Part shown: positions 8,482-17,124 of the stretch, piece by piece | How the letters are laid out: every line of letters starts with the position of its first letter | Position numbering within the stretch: the stretch's first letter is position 1 | Origin: Thermoclostridium caenicola | GTDB lineage: Bacteria; Bacillota; Clostridia; DSM-8532 | DNA: 64,000 bases | Direction of reading: 5' to 3' | Assembly (NCBI RefSeq): GCF_900142095.1 | Contig: NZ_FQZP01000002.1 | Location: 1 to 64,000 of the forward strand | The notes under the pieces: generated by a model | Told to the model about the DNA's origin: nothing | Database searches by the model: none | What the model saw: only the letters and a program-made list of their open reading frames with translations | Made by a program: the position numbers and the translations under genes

Positions 8482-9455
8482 GCCTCTGCCCTCCTTGCTG
8501 CCTTCTGGGCTTTTTTGAGCTCTCTCATCTGTTTCTTGAGCTTACCTGCATCTTTGTCACGCAACAGATAGAAGAGGATACCCGACAAGATAGCGATGAT
8601 AACAAACAGGATCATACATGCTGCTGCTGCACGGTTGTACAGATAGCTTCCACTGAAGGCCTGGTTGTATATGAAAACGCTAACGGTCAACGTAGCGCTG
8701 TCCGGACCGCCATTCAGGAACAGTTTGGGTATGTCAAACATCTGCATACCACCGATCAAGCTGGTAACCAGCGTAAAGAGCATAATGGTTCTCAAACTCG
8801 GCAAGGTTATATGGAAGAAGACTTGCCGGCTCGTAGCGCCATCGATTTCCGCCGCCTCAAAGAGAGCAGGGTTGATACCCAGCACACCGGCAATAAGCAC
8901 AATCATGGTTTGTCCATACCACATCCAGAACTGAATGAATGATATGATACCTTTTGCCGTCCACTTGTCACGAAGGAACTCTGTTGGCCCATCTGCAATA
9001 CCCAGCATCTGGAACAAATCATTAACCGGCCCCAAAGGATACCCGAACAACGAATTGAACAGGATGGCTATGGTAGCAGCCGTTATGATATTGGGCATAT
9101 AGAACAGAACCTTGAACGCTCCCTGGCATCTCAGTTTCTGACGCTGGTTGGTGAACCATGCTGTAAGCAGGAGAGCCAGAAGGATCTGGGGTATAAAGTT
9201 GCATATCCATATGATAGCGGTATTCTCCAGCGATTTCTGGAAGGATGGGTTTTTCCAAACGGCTTCAAAGTTCTGGAGCGGGTTTTCCAAAAACTTGAAA
9301 TCCGTCTTTCCCAAGCCTTTCAGATCGGTAAAACCAATTACCGCGGTGTAAAAGATGGGATATGCCGTAAAGATCAAAAACGCGAGAACAAAGGGTATGG
9401 AAAATATGTATCCGTATTTGGCATAGCTGACACTCTTAAGTTTCTTTGGTCCCAT
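8478..9455 (-). CDS. Carbohydrate ABC transporter permease, MalF/UgpA-type (CUT1)
   Basis: The partner permease, 325 residues with six predicted helices. It has a clear EAA loop (EAAEIDGATSRQVFFHITLP near residue 210-230), and the C-terminal tail is strongly basic (KLKKQMRELKKAQKAARRAEA). The ATG at 9455 fits the GGAGGTGA nine bases upstream better than the ATG at 9461. It lies between the binding protein gene and the second permease; the 96-base gap to the binding protein holds a partial terminator (9497-9535) that should lower permease expression relative to the binding protein. Confidence 0.9.
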   Translation of the reverse strand: MGPKKLKSVSYAKYGYIFSIPFVLAFLIFTAYPIFYTAVIGFTDLKGLGKTDFKFLENPLQNFEAVWKNPSFQKSLENTAIIWICNFIPQILLALLLTAWFTNQRQKLRCQGAFKVLFYMPNIITAATIAILFNSLFGYPLGPVNDLFQMLGIADGPTEFLRDKWTAKGIISFIQFWMWYGQTMIVLIAGVLGINPALFEAAEIDGATSRQVFFHITLPSLRTIMLFTLVTSLIGGMQMFDIPKLFLNGGPDSATLTVSVFIYNQAFSGSYLYNRAAAACMILFVIIAILSGILFYLLRDKDAGKLKKQMRELKKAQKAARRAEA

Positions 9456-9496
9456 AAGCATTCACCTCCGGCAAAGAGTCACTGGCGCCTTGTTGA

Positions 9497-9535
9497 TAAA
9501 AAGTTGGGGCGAACGGAAAGGCATCCGCCCGCCCC
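9497..9535 (-). terminator. Intercistronic attenuating hairpin between binding protein and permease genes
   Basis: On the minus strand GGGGCG (complement of 9530-9535) pairs with CGCCCC (complement of 9506-9511) with inner CGGA/TCCG pairing, then AAC and five T. Such hairpins commonly keep the binding protein in excess over the permeases. Confidence 0.6.
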
Positions 9536-9551
9536 TCTTTACTTGCCAAAA

Positions 9552-11006
9552 TTATTCAACAATAACGTCGAGGTTGTCGGCAACCAACTGCTTGAAGTCA
9601 GCAATTGCCTGCTCCTTGGTCTTGTTGCCGTTTACATACTCACGAACCTGATCGGTGAAGTAGGTGTTGATGGTTTCGTCGTACTGGGTCATGTTGTCGC
9701 CCCTAGCGAACTCACCAGCGGGAACGAATACATCAAACATGTTCTGGCCTGCGAGGAAGTCGAGCTTACCGTCAGACTTCTTCATAACAGCACCGGAAGC
9801 AACAGTGTCCTTGGTTCCGCCAGGGCCTTCGAGAGTACCGTTAGCCCAGAAGTACTGGAGACCGGTCTCGGAGCTGTCGAGGGTGATCCATTCGATGATC
9901 TGACCGACAGTCTTAGGAATCTTGGTATCCTTGTTGGCCAGTACCCATGTGCCGCCCCAGAAGAATCCTACAGGAGCTTCGCAGATAGCCCAGTCACCAT
10001 ATGTACCTTCGCCGGGCTTGGAACCGCCGGAGTTACCAGCCATTACGTAGTTGATCAACCATGCAGGACCGAAGAATCCGAACACCTTCTTGGGACCGGC
10101 ATCCTTCATGTCAGCATACCAAGCGTCTGTCCAAGCAGTGGTGTCGTTGCTGTAACCGTTGTCCTTCAGCCTCTTAGCATAGTCGAAGAAGGCCTCACGG
10201 GCAGGATCGATGTACAGCTTGCCGTCAACGATCCAAGGCTTCTCAGCAGCGTTTCTTACAGGGTTCCACAGATCGCCGTCGCTGGACAGCATTACATAGC
10301 CCTTCTGCTTAACTTCCTCAGCAGCCTGGAAGAACTTCTCCCAGCCGGGACCGATTTTATCCTTAATAACGGCAGGATCATCGGTGCCCCATACATCCTT
10401 GGCGATGGAACGACGATAGATGAACGCACCGCCGGTAGCCTGATAGCCGAGACCTACCAGTTTGCCGTCGCTGGGCCTTGTACCGATGTCAACAGTGTAC
10501 TGAGCAATTTCAGATTCCTTCAGGAGCCTGTCAACATCGATGCCGAGATCCTTGTAAGCAGCGGCATAGTTGGCAGCGTCGCCCTGTGTGTACTTCAGAA
10601 CGAAAGCAGACTCAACGCAGTAGATGTCAGGAGCGTCAGCACCGCCGGAAGCGAGAGCCTGGTCCAGAGCGGGCTGATAAGCACCGTCAGTGGTAGCGAT
10701 GATGGTGGTCTTAATTTCGTACGGGAAATCCTGACCGGTTCTCTGCTTGTAGATTTCCTTGTACTTGTCCATCATCTTGGGAACCTCATCGGTGAAGCTC
10801 CACAGATTCAGAACCTTGACGTTGGGGTCATCGCTTACTTCCGGAGCGGGAGTGCTGGTATCAGCAGGAGCGGAGCTGGTCTGCTGTGCCGGAGCACTGG
10901 AGTCCGGAGAAGCAGGTGTCTGCTCGTTGCCGCCGCAGCCGGAAATACCGATTGCCAGCGTAAAGAGCATAGCAACAGACAGGACTAGAGCGAGAATACG
11001 TTTCAT
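9552..11006 (-). CDS. Sugar-binding lipoprotein of a CUT1 ABC importer
   Basis: The extracellular receptor of the importer: 484 residues with a lipoprotein signal peptide and lipobox ISGC near residue 21-24. A Ser/Pro/Thr/Ala-rich linker follows to about residue 60, then an extracellular solute-binding protein family 1 fold (LWSFTDEVPKMMDKY at the start of the mature domain). The stretch GGAFIYRRSIAKDVWGTDDP is nearly identical in the three genes at 56.8-61 kb, so this is the founding or sister copy of that array. AGGAGG stands seven bases from the ATG and a near-perfect promoter lies at 11046-11073. The ligand is unknown; nothing next to it encodes a glycosidase. Confidence 0.92.
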   Translation of the reverse strand: MKRILALVLSVAMLFTLAIGISGCGGNEQTPASPDSSAPAQQTSSAPADTSTPAPEVSDDPNVKVLNLWSFTDEVPKMMDKYKEIYKQRTGQDFPYEIKTTIIATTDGAYQPALDQALASGGADAPDIYCVESAFVLKYTQGDAANYAAAYKDLGIDVDRLLKESEIAQYTVDIGTRPSDGKLVGLGYQATGGAFIYRRSIAKDVWGTDDPAVIKDKIGPGWEKFFQAAEEVKQKGYVMLSSDGDLWNPVRNAAEKPWIVDGKLYIDPAREAFFDYAKRLKDNGYSNDTTAWTDAWYADMKDAGPKKVFGFFGPAWLINYVMAGNSGGSKPGEGTYGDWAICEAPVGFFWGGTWVLANKDTKIPKTVGQIIEWITLDSSETGLQYFWANGTLEGPGGTKDTVASGAVMKKSDGKLDFLAGQNMFDVFVPAGEFARGDNMTQYDETINTYFTDQVREYVNGNKTKEQAIADFKQLVADNLDVIVE

Positions 11007-11045
11007 AGTTATCCTCCTTTTTTTTTATATGTTTTGGCTGAATTC

Positions 11046-11073
11046 ATTATAGCAGATTGCACAATAATGTCAA
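11046..11073 (-). promoter_or_regulatory. Strong sigma-A promoter of the sugar ABC operon
   Basis: On the minus strand TTGACA (complement of 11068-11073), 16-bp spacer, TATAAT (complement of 11046-11051). Both hexamers are perfect consensus. Confidence 0.85.
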
Positions 11074-11344
11074 GTGCATATTGTTCAACGTACAGCAAAA
11101 ATACCTCAATCGCTTTAATTGATTTTATTGTATAAGCTGCCGCCAACCCCCGGGAATATTTTGTAGTGTTGCTGCAAAACAGCAATATGAAGGCTTCATG
11201 CACTGTTTTTATGCTCTGGATACTGAAGCAGACGGCCGGCATGGGATGCCGCCGGGAAATACCCGAGGAATCCCTGTCCGGTAACATCATTGGTAATTAT
11301 GCCGAATGATTTCATAATATTGGAAATCACTGCGATAAACTGGC
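11074..11344. other. Non-coding stretch upstream of the sugar operon promoter
   Basis: No open frame with a start and ribosome binding site. The only structure I see is a short stem TTGCTG/CAGCAA near 11169-11186. I found no clear catabolite-control (cre) palindrome. Confidence 0.5.
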
Positions 11345-11388
11345 ATAAAAAAACGCAGATCCCTGCGCATATTGCGGAATCTGCGTTT
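11345..11388 (-). terminator. Terminator of serC
   Basis: On the minus strand AACGCAGAT (complement of 11379-11387) pairs with ATCTGCGTT (complement of 11352-11360) and is followed by seven T. It starts 12 bases after the serC stop. Confidence 0.9.
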
Positions 11389-11398
11389 CTATTAAAGT

Positions 11399-12517
11399 CT
11401 ATCGGTTTTTGACCTCTTCATAGGCCCATTCAAGCCATTGGCACAATATTTCCAGGTCCGACTTCTCCACGGTGGCACCGCACCAGATTCTCAGCCCCAC
11501 AGGCGCCTCGCTGTATGAGTTGATATCATAGGCCACTTTTTCTTCGGCGAGCAGTTTGACCATGGCCTTGATCTGGTCAGCGGAGAGATCCACGCTGAGG
11601 CATACGCTGGTGTTGGAGCGGATAGCCTTGTCCTTTGCCAGGAAACGGATCCACGGATGACTTTCCACAAAGGCCTCCAGGACCTTCAGGTTTTCTTCGC
11701 TCTTTGCAATCAGGCCTTTGAGGCCGCCAATGGATTCCGCCCAGTCCAAAGCCTTCAGGTAGTCCTCATTGCAAAGCATGGAAGGCGTGTTGATGGTAGA
11801 ACCCTGGAAGATGCCCATGTCGAGGGCGCCCTTCTTCTTAAGCCGGAATACTTTCGGCAAGGGCCATGGCGGGTTATAGGTCTCAAGGCGCTGAACAGCC
11901 CGCGGTGAAAGAATCAGCATGCCGTGGGCAGCCTCTCCGCCGAGCACCTTCTGCCAGGAGAAGGTGAGGCCATCAATCTTGTGCCATGGGATCTCCATCG
12001 CAAAAACAGCAGAAGTGGCATCACAAAGGGTCAGACCTTCCCTGTCATCAGGAATCCAGTCGCCGTTGGGTACCTTGACACCGCTGGTGGTGCCATTCCA
12101 TGTGAAGACCACATCGTTCCTGAAATCTACCTTTGAAAGGTCGGGCAGCTCGCCGTATTCGGCTGTGTGCTTGTTGACATTCTCCAGCTTCAGTTCCTTT
12201 TCAATGTCATACGCCCAGCCCTTGCTGAAAGACTCGAAAACGATGACATCAACGCCCCTCGCGCCCAATACGTTCCACATCAGCATTTCGAAAGCTCCCG
12301 TATCGGACCCGGGCACGATGCCAACCAGATAGTCGTCGGGAATGCCAAGGATCTTCTTCGTCCTTTCGATGGATTCCTGCAGCTTGCCCTTTCCAAGGGT
12401 GCTGCGATGTGATCTGCCCAGCGGAGCATCCCTCAGCACATCGAGGGTATAGCCGGGGTACTTGGCGCACGGACCTGAAGAAAAGCATGGATTGACAGGC
12501 TTCTTGTTCGGTTTCAT
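11399..12517 (-). CDS. serC: Phosphoserine aminotransferase
   Basis: Converts 3-phosphohydroxypyruvate and glutamate to phosphoserine with pyridoxal phosphate, the second step of serine synthesis. The 372 residues match the branch of class V aminotransferases in which the N-terminus reads [14 protein letters not shown] and the substrate loop is GRSHRS near 35-40. The Schiff-base lysine lies in [14 protein letters not shown] near residue 190-200. The start at 12517 sits nine bases after GAGG; the in-frame GTG at 12532 is poorly spaced. The gene stands alone behind a serine-specific T-box leader, so it is expected to be made when uncharged serine tRNA accumulates. No serA neighbours it. Confidence 0.92.
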   Translation of the reverse strand: MKPNKKPVNPCFSSGPCAKYPGYTLDVLRDAPLGRSHRSTLGKGKLQESIERTKKILGIPDDYLVGIVPGSDTGAFEMLMWNVLGARGVDVIVFESFSKGWAYDIEKELKLENVNKHTAEYGELPDLSKVDFRNDVVFTWNGTTSGVKVPNGDWIPDDREGLTLCDATSAVFAMEIPWHKIDGLTFSWQKVLGGEAAHGMLILSPRAVQRLETYNPPWPLPKVFRLKKKGALDMGIFQGSTINTPSMLCNEDYLKALDWAESIGGLKGLIAKSEENLKVLEAFVESHPWIRFLAKDKAIRSNTSVCLSVDLSADQIKAMVKLLAEEKVAYDINSYSEAPVGLRIWCGATVEKSDLEILCQWLEWAYEEVKNR

Positions 12518-12568
12518 AGGACCATACCTCACTTTCCTTATATGACGCTTTACCCTGCTTGACTAGAT

Positions 12569-12835
12569 ATAATAAAAAACCCCCGTCCTGAAACGTTCAG
12601 GGACGAGAGAACAAACCCGCGGTGCCACCCATTTTAGCCGGAAAACCAGCTCACTTGATGCACGATAACCGGTGCTCCGGTCTGGCTCGTCGCCAGCGTC
12701 TTCGGAGTGGATTTCGACCCTCCGGCCGGCTGGTTTGCACCATCCACCAGCTCTCTGCTTCGGCTTAAGAAGGGCTACTTGCTCCTTCATTGACTTTGCA
12801 GTTTAAATTTTAAACCATATCTTTCCGTTCATCAA
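12569..12835 (-). promoter_or_regulatory. T-box riboswitch, serine-specific, upstream of serC
   Basis: The minus-strand leader ends in the antiterminator signature GGTGGCACCGCGGGTTT (complement of about 12612-12628) followed by the competing terminator hairpin and T run (12575-12606). Stem I elements AGAGAGCTGGTGG and GCAAACCAGC are visible upstream. In the specifier loop (GAAATCCACTCC) the triplet aligned with the codon position is TCC, complement of 12709-12711, a serine codon, followed by A. This matches the downstream serC gene: uncharged tRNA-Ser should stabilise the antiterminator and switch on expression. The specifier position is my alignment to known leaders, not a computed fold. Confidence 0.88.
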
Positions 12836-12951
12836 GATCTTTGATAATTTTTATACAAAGTGCTGCATATTTATCATGCCGCAGAATGGACTTTAACCAT
12901 AATGAACAAGGCAACTGCCGCTTTCTGAGCCGCTCCTTTGGCCATCCCCGG

Positions 12952-13932
12952 TTACATGTTTCCGGCCTTTGCCGGATAAGACGCGATCCGGCTGCTCCAC
13001 TTTCCGCACCGATCGCCAAAGCAGCCTATCTCCCGGCCGTTTTCATGGATCCTGGCAACCTCGCAGCGATTGGCACAGCCTTCGCATTCAAAGCCCCTGG
13101 ATTCAAACCGGTGCTCGGCAAGGGCAAAGCCCCGGAAACGTGTGCTGCCGGTCCTGCTCACCGCATCCTTTGCCAGGATGGCGGCCCCGATGGCGCCCAT
13201 CATCTTATGATGCTCCGGCACGATCACCTCAAAGCCCAGAGCCCGTTCAAAGGCCAGCTTCATCCCCTTGTTCGCCGCCACGCCTCCCTGGAAAAACACC
13301 TTCGGCCTGATGTCCTTGCCCTTCCCCACGTTGTTCAGATAATTCCTGACCAGCGCTTCGCAAAGCCCCATGATGATATCGGCCGGGTTGTAACCCATCT
13401 GCTGCTTGTGGATCATATCGCTTTCCGCAAAAACGGCGCAGCGACCGGCGATCCTGACGGGCATGCCCGCCTTGAGCGCATAATCCCCGAACTCTTCAAT
13501 GGGAATACCCATCCGCTCGGCCTGCCGGTCCAGAAAGGATCCGGTTCCCGCCGCACAAACCGTGTTCATGGCAAAATCCGAAACCACGCCGTTTCTGAGA
13601 AGGATGATCTTGGAGTCCTGTCCCCCGATCTCGATGATGGTCCTCACATCCCGGTCCAGTTCAAGGGCCGCAACGGCGTGGGCCGTAATCTCATTCTTGA
13701 CGGCGTCGGCGCCCACCAGGACGGAGGCGATCTGCCTGCCGCTCCCGGTGGTACCGCAGGCGGCCACATCCTCGTCCCGATACCGCTCCTTCAAGGTTCT
13801 GAGGCCTTCCTGCACGGCCCGGATGGGATTGCCCCGGGTTCTGAGATACAGCTTTTCAACCACCTGCAAATCATTGTCCAGCAGGACCAGATCGGTGCTC
13901 ACCGATCCCACGTCAATGCCGAGATACAGCAT
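12952..13932 (-). CDS. ATPase activator related to (R)-2-hydroxyacyl-CoA dehydratase activases (BcrAD/BadFG/HgdC family)
   Basis: Family members are ASKHA-fold ATPases with a [4Fe-4S] cluster bridging a dimer that inject one electron into a dehydratase or benzoyl-CoA reductase. The 326 residues show the phosphate loops DVGSVSTDLVLLD (6-18), GTTGSGR near 60 and IGGQDSK near 102. The cluster cysteines are NTVCAAGTGSFLDRQ and GRCAVFAES. An unusual C-terminal extension adds a cysteine set (CEGCANRCEV then CFGDRCGKW) that could bind a second cluster. Its start overlaps the end of the next upstream gene by 20 bases. The three genes 12952-15902 look like separated parts of the large fused activase/DUF2229 proteins of other Clostridia; the substrate is unknown. 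Confidence 0.85.
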   Translation of the reverse strand: MLYLGIDVGSVSTDLVLLDNDLQVVEKLYLRTRGNPIRAVQEGLRTLKERYRDEDVAACGTTGSGRQIASVLVGADAVKNEITAHAVAALELDRDVRTIIEIGGQDSKIILLRNGVVSDFAMNTVCAAGTGSFLDRQAERMGIPIEEFGDYALKAGMPVRIAGRCAVFAESDMIHKQQMGYNPADIIMGLCEALVRNYLNNVGKGKDIRPKVFFQGGVAANKGMKLAFERALGFEVIVPEHHKMMGAIGAAILAKDAVSRTGSTRFRGFALAEHRFESRGFECEGCANRCEVARIHENGREIGCFGDRCGKWSSRIASYPAKAGNM

Positions 13933-15010
13933 GCGACCGCCTCCTTTCCAGCATGTCTATGAATGCCTCGATCCGGGTGACATACCCGGCTTCGCCGGTC
14001 ATCTCGTCCACCACCAGGGACAGGACGGGAAAATCCTTATCCCTGGCTATGGCAGGAAGGATGGCCTTTGAGACGATTTCCGGCATGCAGCCCATGGGAA
14101 AGATCTGGATGGCCCCGTCAAAACCTTCTTTCCATGACAGGACGGCCTCCCCGACGCATTCCCGGGCATGCCCCCCGATATAGTAAGGCAGGTAATCCCG
14201 GGAAGCCATTCGTATGCCCGGGCTGTTGATCTTCAGAGGGGACATGATCGTATTGCCCATCCACCAGCTGGGCGTCATCATGCGTTTCGTGGATATCCCG
14301 TAATCCATGAGCTTGTCCTCGATATACAGGTTGGAAAAGGGTTCTATGACCGTATAAATCTCACCGATGATGGCAATTCTGATGGGCTTTGCCGAATTGT
14401 CGCACGGCACCTGGTCCAGTCTTCTGGAATACTCATGAAGGCATCGGAGCATCTCCCGGGGCGTTTTGCATCTGAAGGTCTCCTGCCTGCATGCATGGAG
14501 CAGGCGCTTGCAGGTTCCGCGCACCTTCTCATAGCCTGCCTTTTCATGGGCCTTGGCTTCTATGGCGTCCAACAGGTTCATGATCCTAACAGCCTGTGCC
14601 AGAGCACGCCATTTTTGTGCCCTGCTCCTGGGGCTTGCAGCAGCAACCCGGGCGATCCTTGCCATGAGCTCCTTCAAGCCAATGCATTTTGGCGCGTCAA
14701 TCACGATGAAGTCCACCTGGTAGCCCAGCCTCCTGAGCAGCTTCATCTGCATTTCGCAGTATTCACCGAACCGGCACGGGCCACAGCTTCCTGTAATAAT
14801 GACCGTATCCGCTCCCTGTTCAATGGCCTGGATGTAATTGCCCACCATGATCTTGAACGGAAGGCAGATCTCCTCGGGAGAATGGAGGGAGCCGATCTCC
14901 AGGGCGGCTTTGCTGTTCATGGGCGGGATGACATAATCCACGCCCAGCCCGTCAAACAGGGCTTTCGCAGCAAGATAGACGTTGCCCATGTGGGGAATGG
15001 TGATCTTCAA
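13913..15010 (-). CDS. 2-hydroxyacyl-CoA dehydratase component D-like protein (DUF2229-related)
   Basis: 365 residues. Conserved cysteine sites expected to hold an iron-sulfur cluster are visible: SPEEICLPFKIMVGNY near 55, ITGSCGPCRFGEYCEMQ near 85-100, and IFPMGCMPEIVSKAIL near 310. The C-terminus, VVDEMTGEAGYVTRIEAF, matches that of the gene at 14952-15902, showing common ancestry. The start is a TTG at 15010 with AAGGAG eight bases upstream; longer versions would lie further inside the preceding gene. It overlaps both neighbours (59 and 20 bases), so translation is coupled. By family knowledge it would be a cluster-bearing partner of the activase; an actual dehydratase activity is unproven. 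Confidence 0.8.
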   Translation of the reverse strand: MKITIPHMGNVYLAAKALFDGLGVDYVIPPMNSKAALEIGSLHSPEEICLPFKIMVGNYIQAIEQGADTVIITGSCGPCRFGEYCEMQMKLLRRLGYQVDFIVIDAPKCIGLKELMARIARVAAASPRSRAQKWRALAQAVRIMNLLDAIEAKAHEKAGYEKVRGTCKRLLHACRQETFRCKTPREMLRCLHEYSRRLDQVPCDNSAKPIRIAIIGEIYTVIEPFSNLYIEDKLMDYGISTKRMMTPSWWMGNTIMSPLKINSPGIRMASRDYLPYYIGGHARECVGEAVLSWKEGFDGAIQIFPMGCMPEIVSKAILPAIARDKDFPVLSLVVDEMTGEAGYVTRIEAFIDMLERRRSHAVSRH

Positions 15011-15902
15011 CCCTACCACTCCTTTCCAGCATGTCCGCAAAGGCTTCGATTCGGGTATCCACCCCCGCCTCCCCGGTATGCTCGTCGATTTTCAGCACCA
15101 GCATGGGAAAGTCCCCTATTCGATCCCGGACAAGTTCAAGGATTACGGAATCAATCCCGCAGGCAAAAGACGAGACGTAAACAATGCCCTGCACACGCTT
15201 TCCGGCAACCGAGGCGGAGATGAAACCGTAAGTTTTCCTGGCAAAGGTCCAGAAGGGTTTCTTGAACAGGGATGCAACCTCTGGCGCCATCTCTTCCTCA
15301 TCCATGCTCTCCTCGGTAACGACTCCGATACCAAGCCTGTTGAGCTTCTTCCGGACATTCATATTGATAAATGTGTCATAAAGATTGTAGGGATGCCCGG
15401 CCAGAGCCACCCGGATGGGATATCCCTGATCGTCGTATCCGGTTTTGAAACGCAACTGTTCGGCAATTGCCGCTTCCAGGGCAGCCTTAATCCTTCGCCG
15501 GTCACGGGTAATCCGCGCTCCTGCTCGCAGAGCCCACTTTCGGAGCCCGGCCATGGAATCCGCGTAAAAGGGTTCCGTGATGGTTTCGGGAAGTCCGTAT
15601 ATGCTGTTGAGCACCATCTCGGGCAAGCCGCAGAATTTCGGGCATATATACTCGCCCCTGTACAGTCGCATGATCCTGGGGATGAACAGCAGATCGCACT
15701 GAGCCTTCAGACAGGATACATGGCCGTGGAAGACCTTCACCGGCAGGCAGGCCTCGTCCACACAGCATTGGATCCCCGCATCCAGGATGGCCCTGTTCGT
15801 AGGGGGCGATACGGCCAGTTCCGCTCCAAGTTCAGTAAAAAAGCGTGTGAAAAAGGGGTGGTATTGATCATACAGCAACCCTCTGGGTATTCCAACTTTC
15901 AT
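14952..15902 (-). CDS. 2-hydroxyacyl-CoA dehydratase component D-like protein, paralogue of its neighbour
   Basis: 316 residues beginning KVGIPRGLLYDQYHPFF, the typical N-terminus of the DUF2229/HgdB-like module in activase-related proteins. Cysteine sites include DEACLPVKVFHGHVSCLK near 50-65, EYICPKFCGLPEM near 90 and YVSSFACGIDSVI near 240. The C-terminus LKIDEHTGEAGVDTRIEAFADMLER is repeated in the following gene. The ATG at 15902 has GGGAG seven bases upstream. First gene of the three-gene overlapping cluster, so probably transcribed from the repeat-rich region upstream (15903-16227), in which I see no clear promoter. Confidence 0.8.
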   Translation of the reverse strand: MKVGIPRGLLYDQYHPFFTRFFTELGAELAVSPPTNRAILDAGIQCCVDEACLPVKVFHGHVSCLKAQCDLLFIPRIMRLYRGEYICPKFCGLPEMVLNSIYGLPETITEPFYADSMAGLRKWALRAGARITRDRRRIKAALEAAIAEQLRFKTGYDDQGYPIRVALAGHPYNLYDTFINMNVRKKLNRLGIGVVTEESMDEEEMAPEVASLFKKPFWTFARKTYGFISASVAGKRVQGIVYVSSFACGIDSVILELVRDRIGDFPMLVLKIDEHTGEAGVDTRIEAFADMLERSGRVEDHHSPHGQRLSCCESPV

Positions 15903-15987
15903 ATCCTTCTCCCTGATGCTTTTCATTAAGTAGTTGTACGGGAATTGAAAACCCAGGCGCAGCGTGCTCTCAGCCGTCTCCGGGCGC

Positions 15988-16032
15988 CGTAAAGCCCGGT
16001 TGCTGTGATGCACGGCTGCAAAACAGCAACTG
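15988..16032. repeat. Copy of a 45-bp interspersed repeat shared with 33231-33276
   Basis: Read in reverse complement, this segment (CAGTTGCTGTTTTGCAGCCG onward) matches the right part of the MITE-like element at 33115-33284 with about five differences. It ends in the same CTTTACGG end sequence. Confidence 0.75.
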
Positions 16033-16138
16033 AGATTGCCTCGTCACTTCGTTCCTCGCAATGACATGAGGGATATGGCAGTAGAGTCCATTCCGGGATG
16101 TCTTTGCGAGCGGAGCGTCAACGCAGCGCGGCAATCTC
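16032..16138. repeat. Palindromic interspersed repeat of the caatgac/gcaatctc type
   Basis: Two half-elements face each other: GAGATTGCCTCGTC...CTCGCAATGAC (16032-16065) and GTCTTTGCGAGCGG...GGCAATCTC (16099-16137). The same halves in opposite order make up the repeats at 32889-32994 and 33297-33402. It lies in the 325-base stretch 15903-16227, which otherwise holds no gene. Confidence 0.75.
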
Positions 16139-16227
16139 CGTGAAGCCCGTTAACCCTGGCCATTGCACTACACGACTGAATAACAGTATGGAGGAAATCC
16201 TCCCCGCGATGGCGGGCGCTTTCCGCC

Positions 16228-17049
16228 TCACAACTCCGGCATGTCTTCTTCCGCCTCTTTGCGCGGCACGGCTACTTCCTCAAAATTTTCAGCCAAATAC
16301 GCCAGGTGGTCTTCCAGTTCCCGGCCGCCCATGGGCTTGCCGTGGCTGGGTATGACCAGCGCCGGATTGAGCCCCTTCAGCTGAGCGACAGAATTCCTGG
16401 CCCTTTCCCAGTCCATGGTCATATAGGCCGGGGGACCCTTAATCTTTTCCCTGCCCGCCAAAGCCGACAGCAGGGACTCCTGTTTGGTGGTGGTGAAAGC
16501 GTCACCTGCAATCAGGGTCCTGTCGCTCTCCCTGAACAGGGAAATATGACCCTCGGTGTGGCCCGGGGTATGGATCCATCTCCACCCTTTTATTCCGGGC
16601 ACGCTGCCGTCCTCAGGCAGGGGTGTCAGGCGGAAACCCAGGTTAATGGCCGTGTGGGGAAACCAGGGTGACATTTTGGCAACCAGCCCTTCATCCGTTG
16701 AGGCATCCGCCTGCGGATAGTCCTTCTTGCCTGACAGATAGGGCATTTCCAGGGGATGGGCGTAGATGGGGACATCCCAGTATTCTGCAAGCCTTTCCAG
16801 GGATCCCACATGGTCAAAATGACCGTGGGTCAGGATGATGGCCGCCGGGCACCTGCTGAATCGCTTCAGGGTTGTTTCCAGGATGAATGCTTCCGAATTG
16901 GACAGGCCGGCATCCACCATGACCCATTCGTCATTGGTGCCCACAGCACAGGCGTTGACGATGGTGAAATCAAAAAGCAGAACGTCAGGAAGGATTTCCT
17001 GTGTTTTTGCAGTGAGTTTGGAAAGAAGCTGAACCAGTTTGTTGACCAT
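16228..17049 (-). CDS. MBL-fold metallo-hydrolase
   Basis: A 273-residue metallo-beta-lactamase fold hydrolase with the two-metal site intact: THGHFDHVG near 75-83, HTPGHTEGHI near 160, GDAF near 180 and SHGKPM near 240. The family includes lactonases, glyoxalase II-like and RNA-processing enzymes; nothing visible narrows the substrate. The ATG at 17049 has TGGAGG five bases upstream; an upstream TTG would lie within that ribosome binding site. It follows the alcohol dehydrogenase on the same strand 75 bases on, so the two may be cotranscribed; an aldehyde or thioester detoxification link would be inference only. Confidence 0.85.
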   Translation of the reverse strand: MVNKLVQLLSKLTAKTQEILPDVLLFDFTIVNACAVGTNDEWVMVDAGLSNSEAFILETTLKRFSRCPAAIILTHGHFDHVGSLERLAEYWDVPIYAHPLEMPYLSGKKDYPQADASTDEGLVAKMSPWFPHTAINLGFRLTPLPEDGSVPGIKGWRWIHTPGHTEGHISLFRESDRTLIAGDAFTTTKQESLLSALAGREKIKGPPAYMTMDWERARNSVAQLKGLNPALVIPSHGKPMGGRELEDHLAYLAENFEEVAVPRKEAEEDMPEL

Positions 17050-17124
17050 TTGAACCTCCAAAGCCTTTCATGTGTCATGCCCCATTTCAGCACAGGTAAG
17101 GCACCGGGGCAATCTGTGCCCATG

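Noticed and set aside
9504-10988. 494-codon plus-strand frame opposite the sugar-binding lipoprotein
   Set aside because: Antisense to an unambiguous lipoprotein gene; its length comes from the codon bias of that gene.
11009-11290. 93-codon minus-strand frame upstream of the sugar-binding lipoprotein
   Set aside because: Runs through the consensus promoter at 11046-11073 and has no ribosome binding site or family pattern.
12841-13962. Long plus-strand frame (373 codons) opposite the activase
   Set aside because: Antisense shadow of a well-conserved gene; no ribosome binding site and the translation has no family-like pattern.
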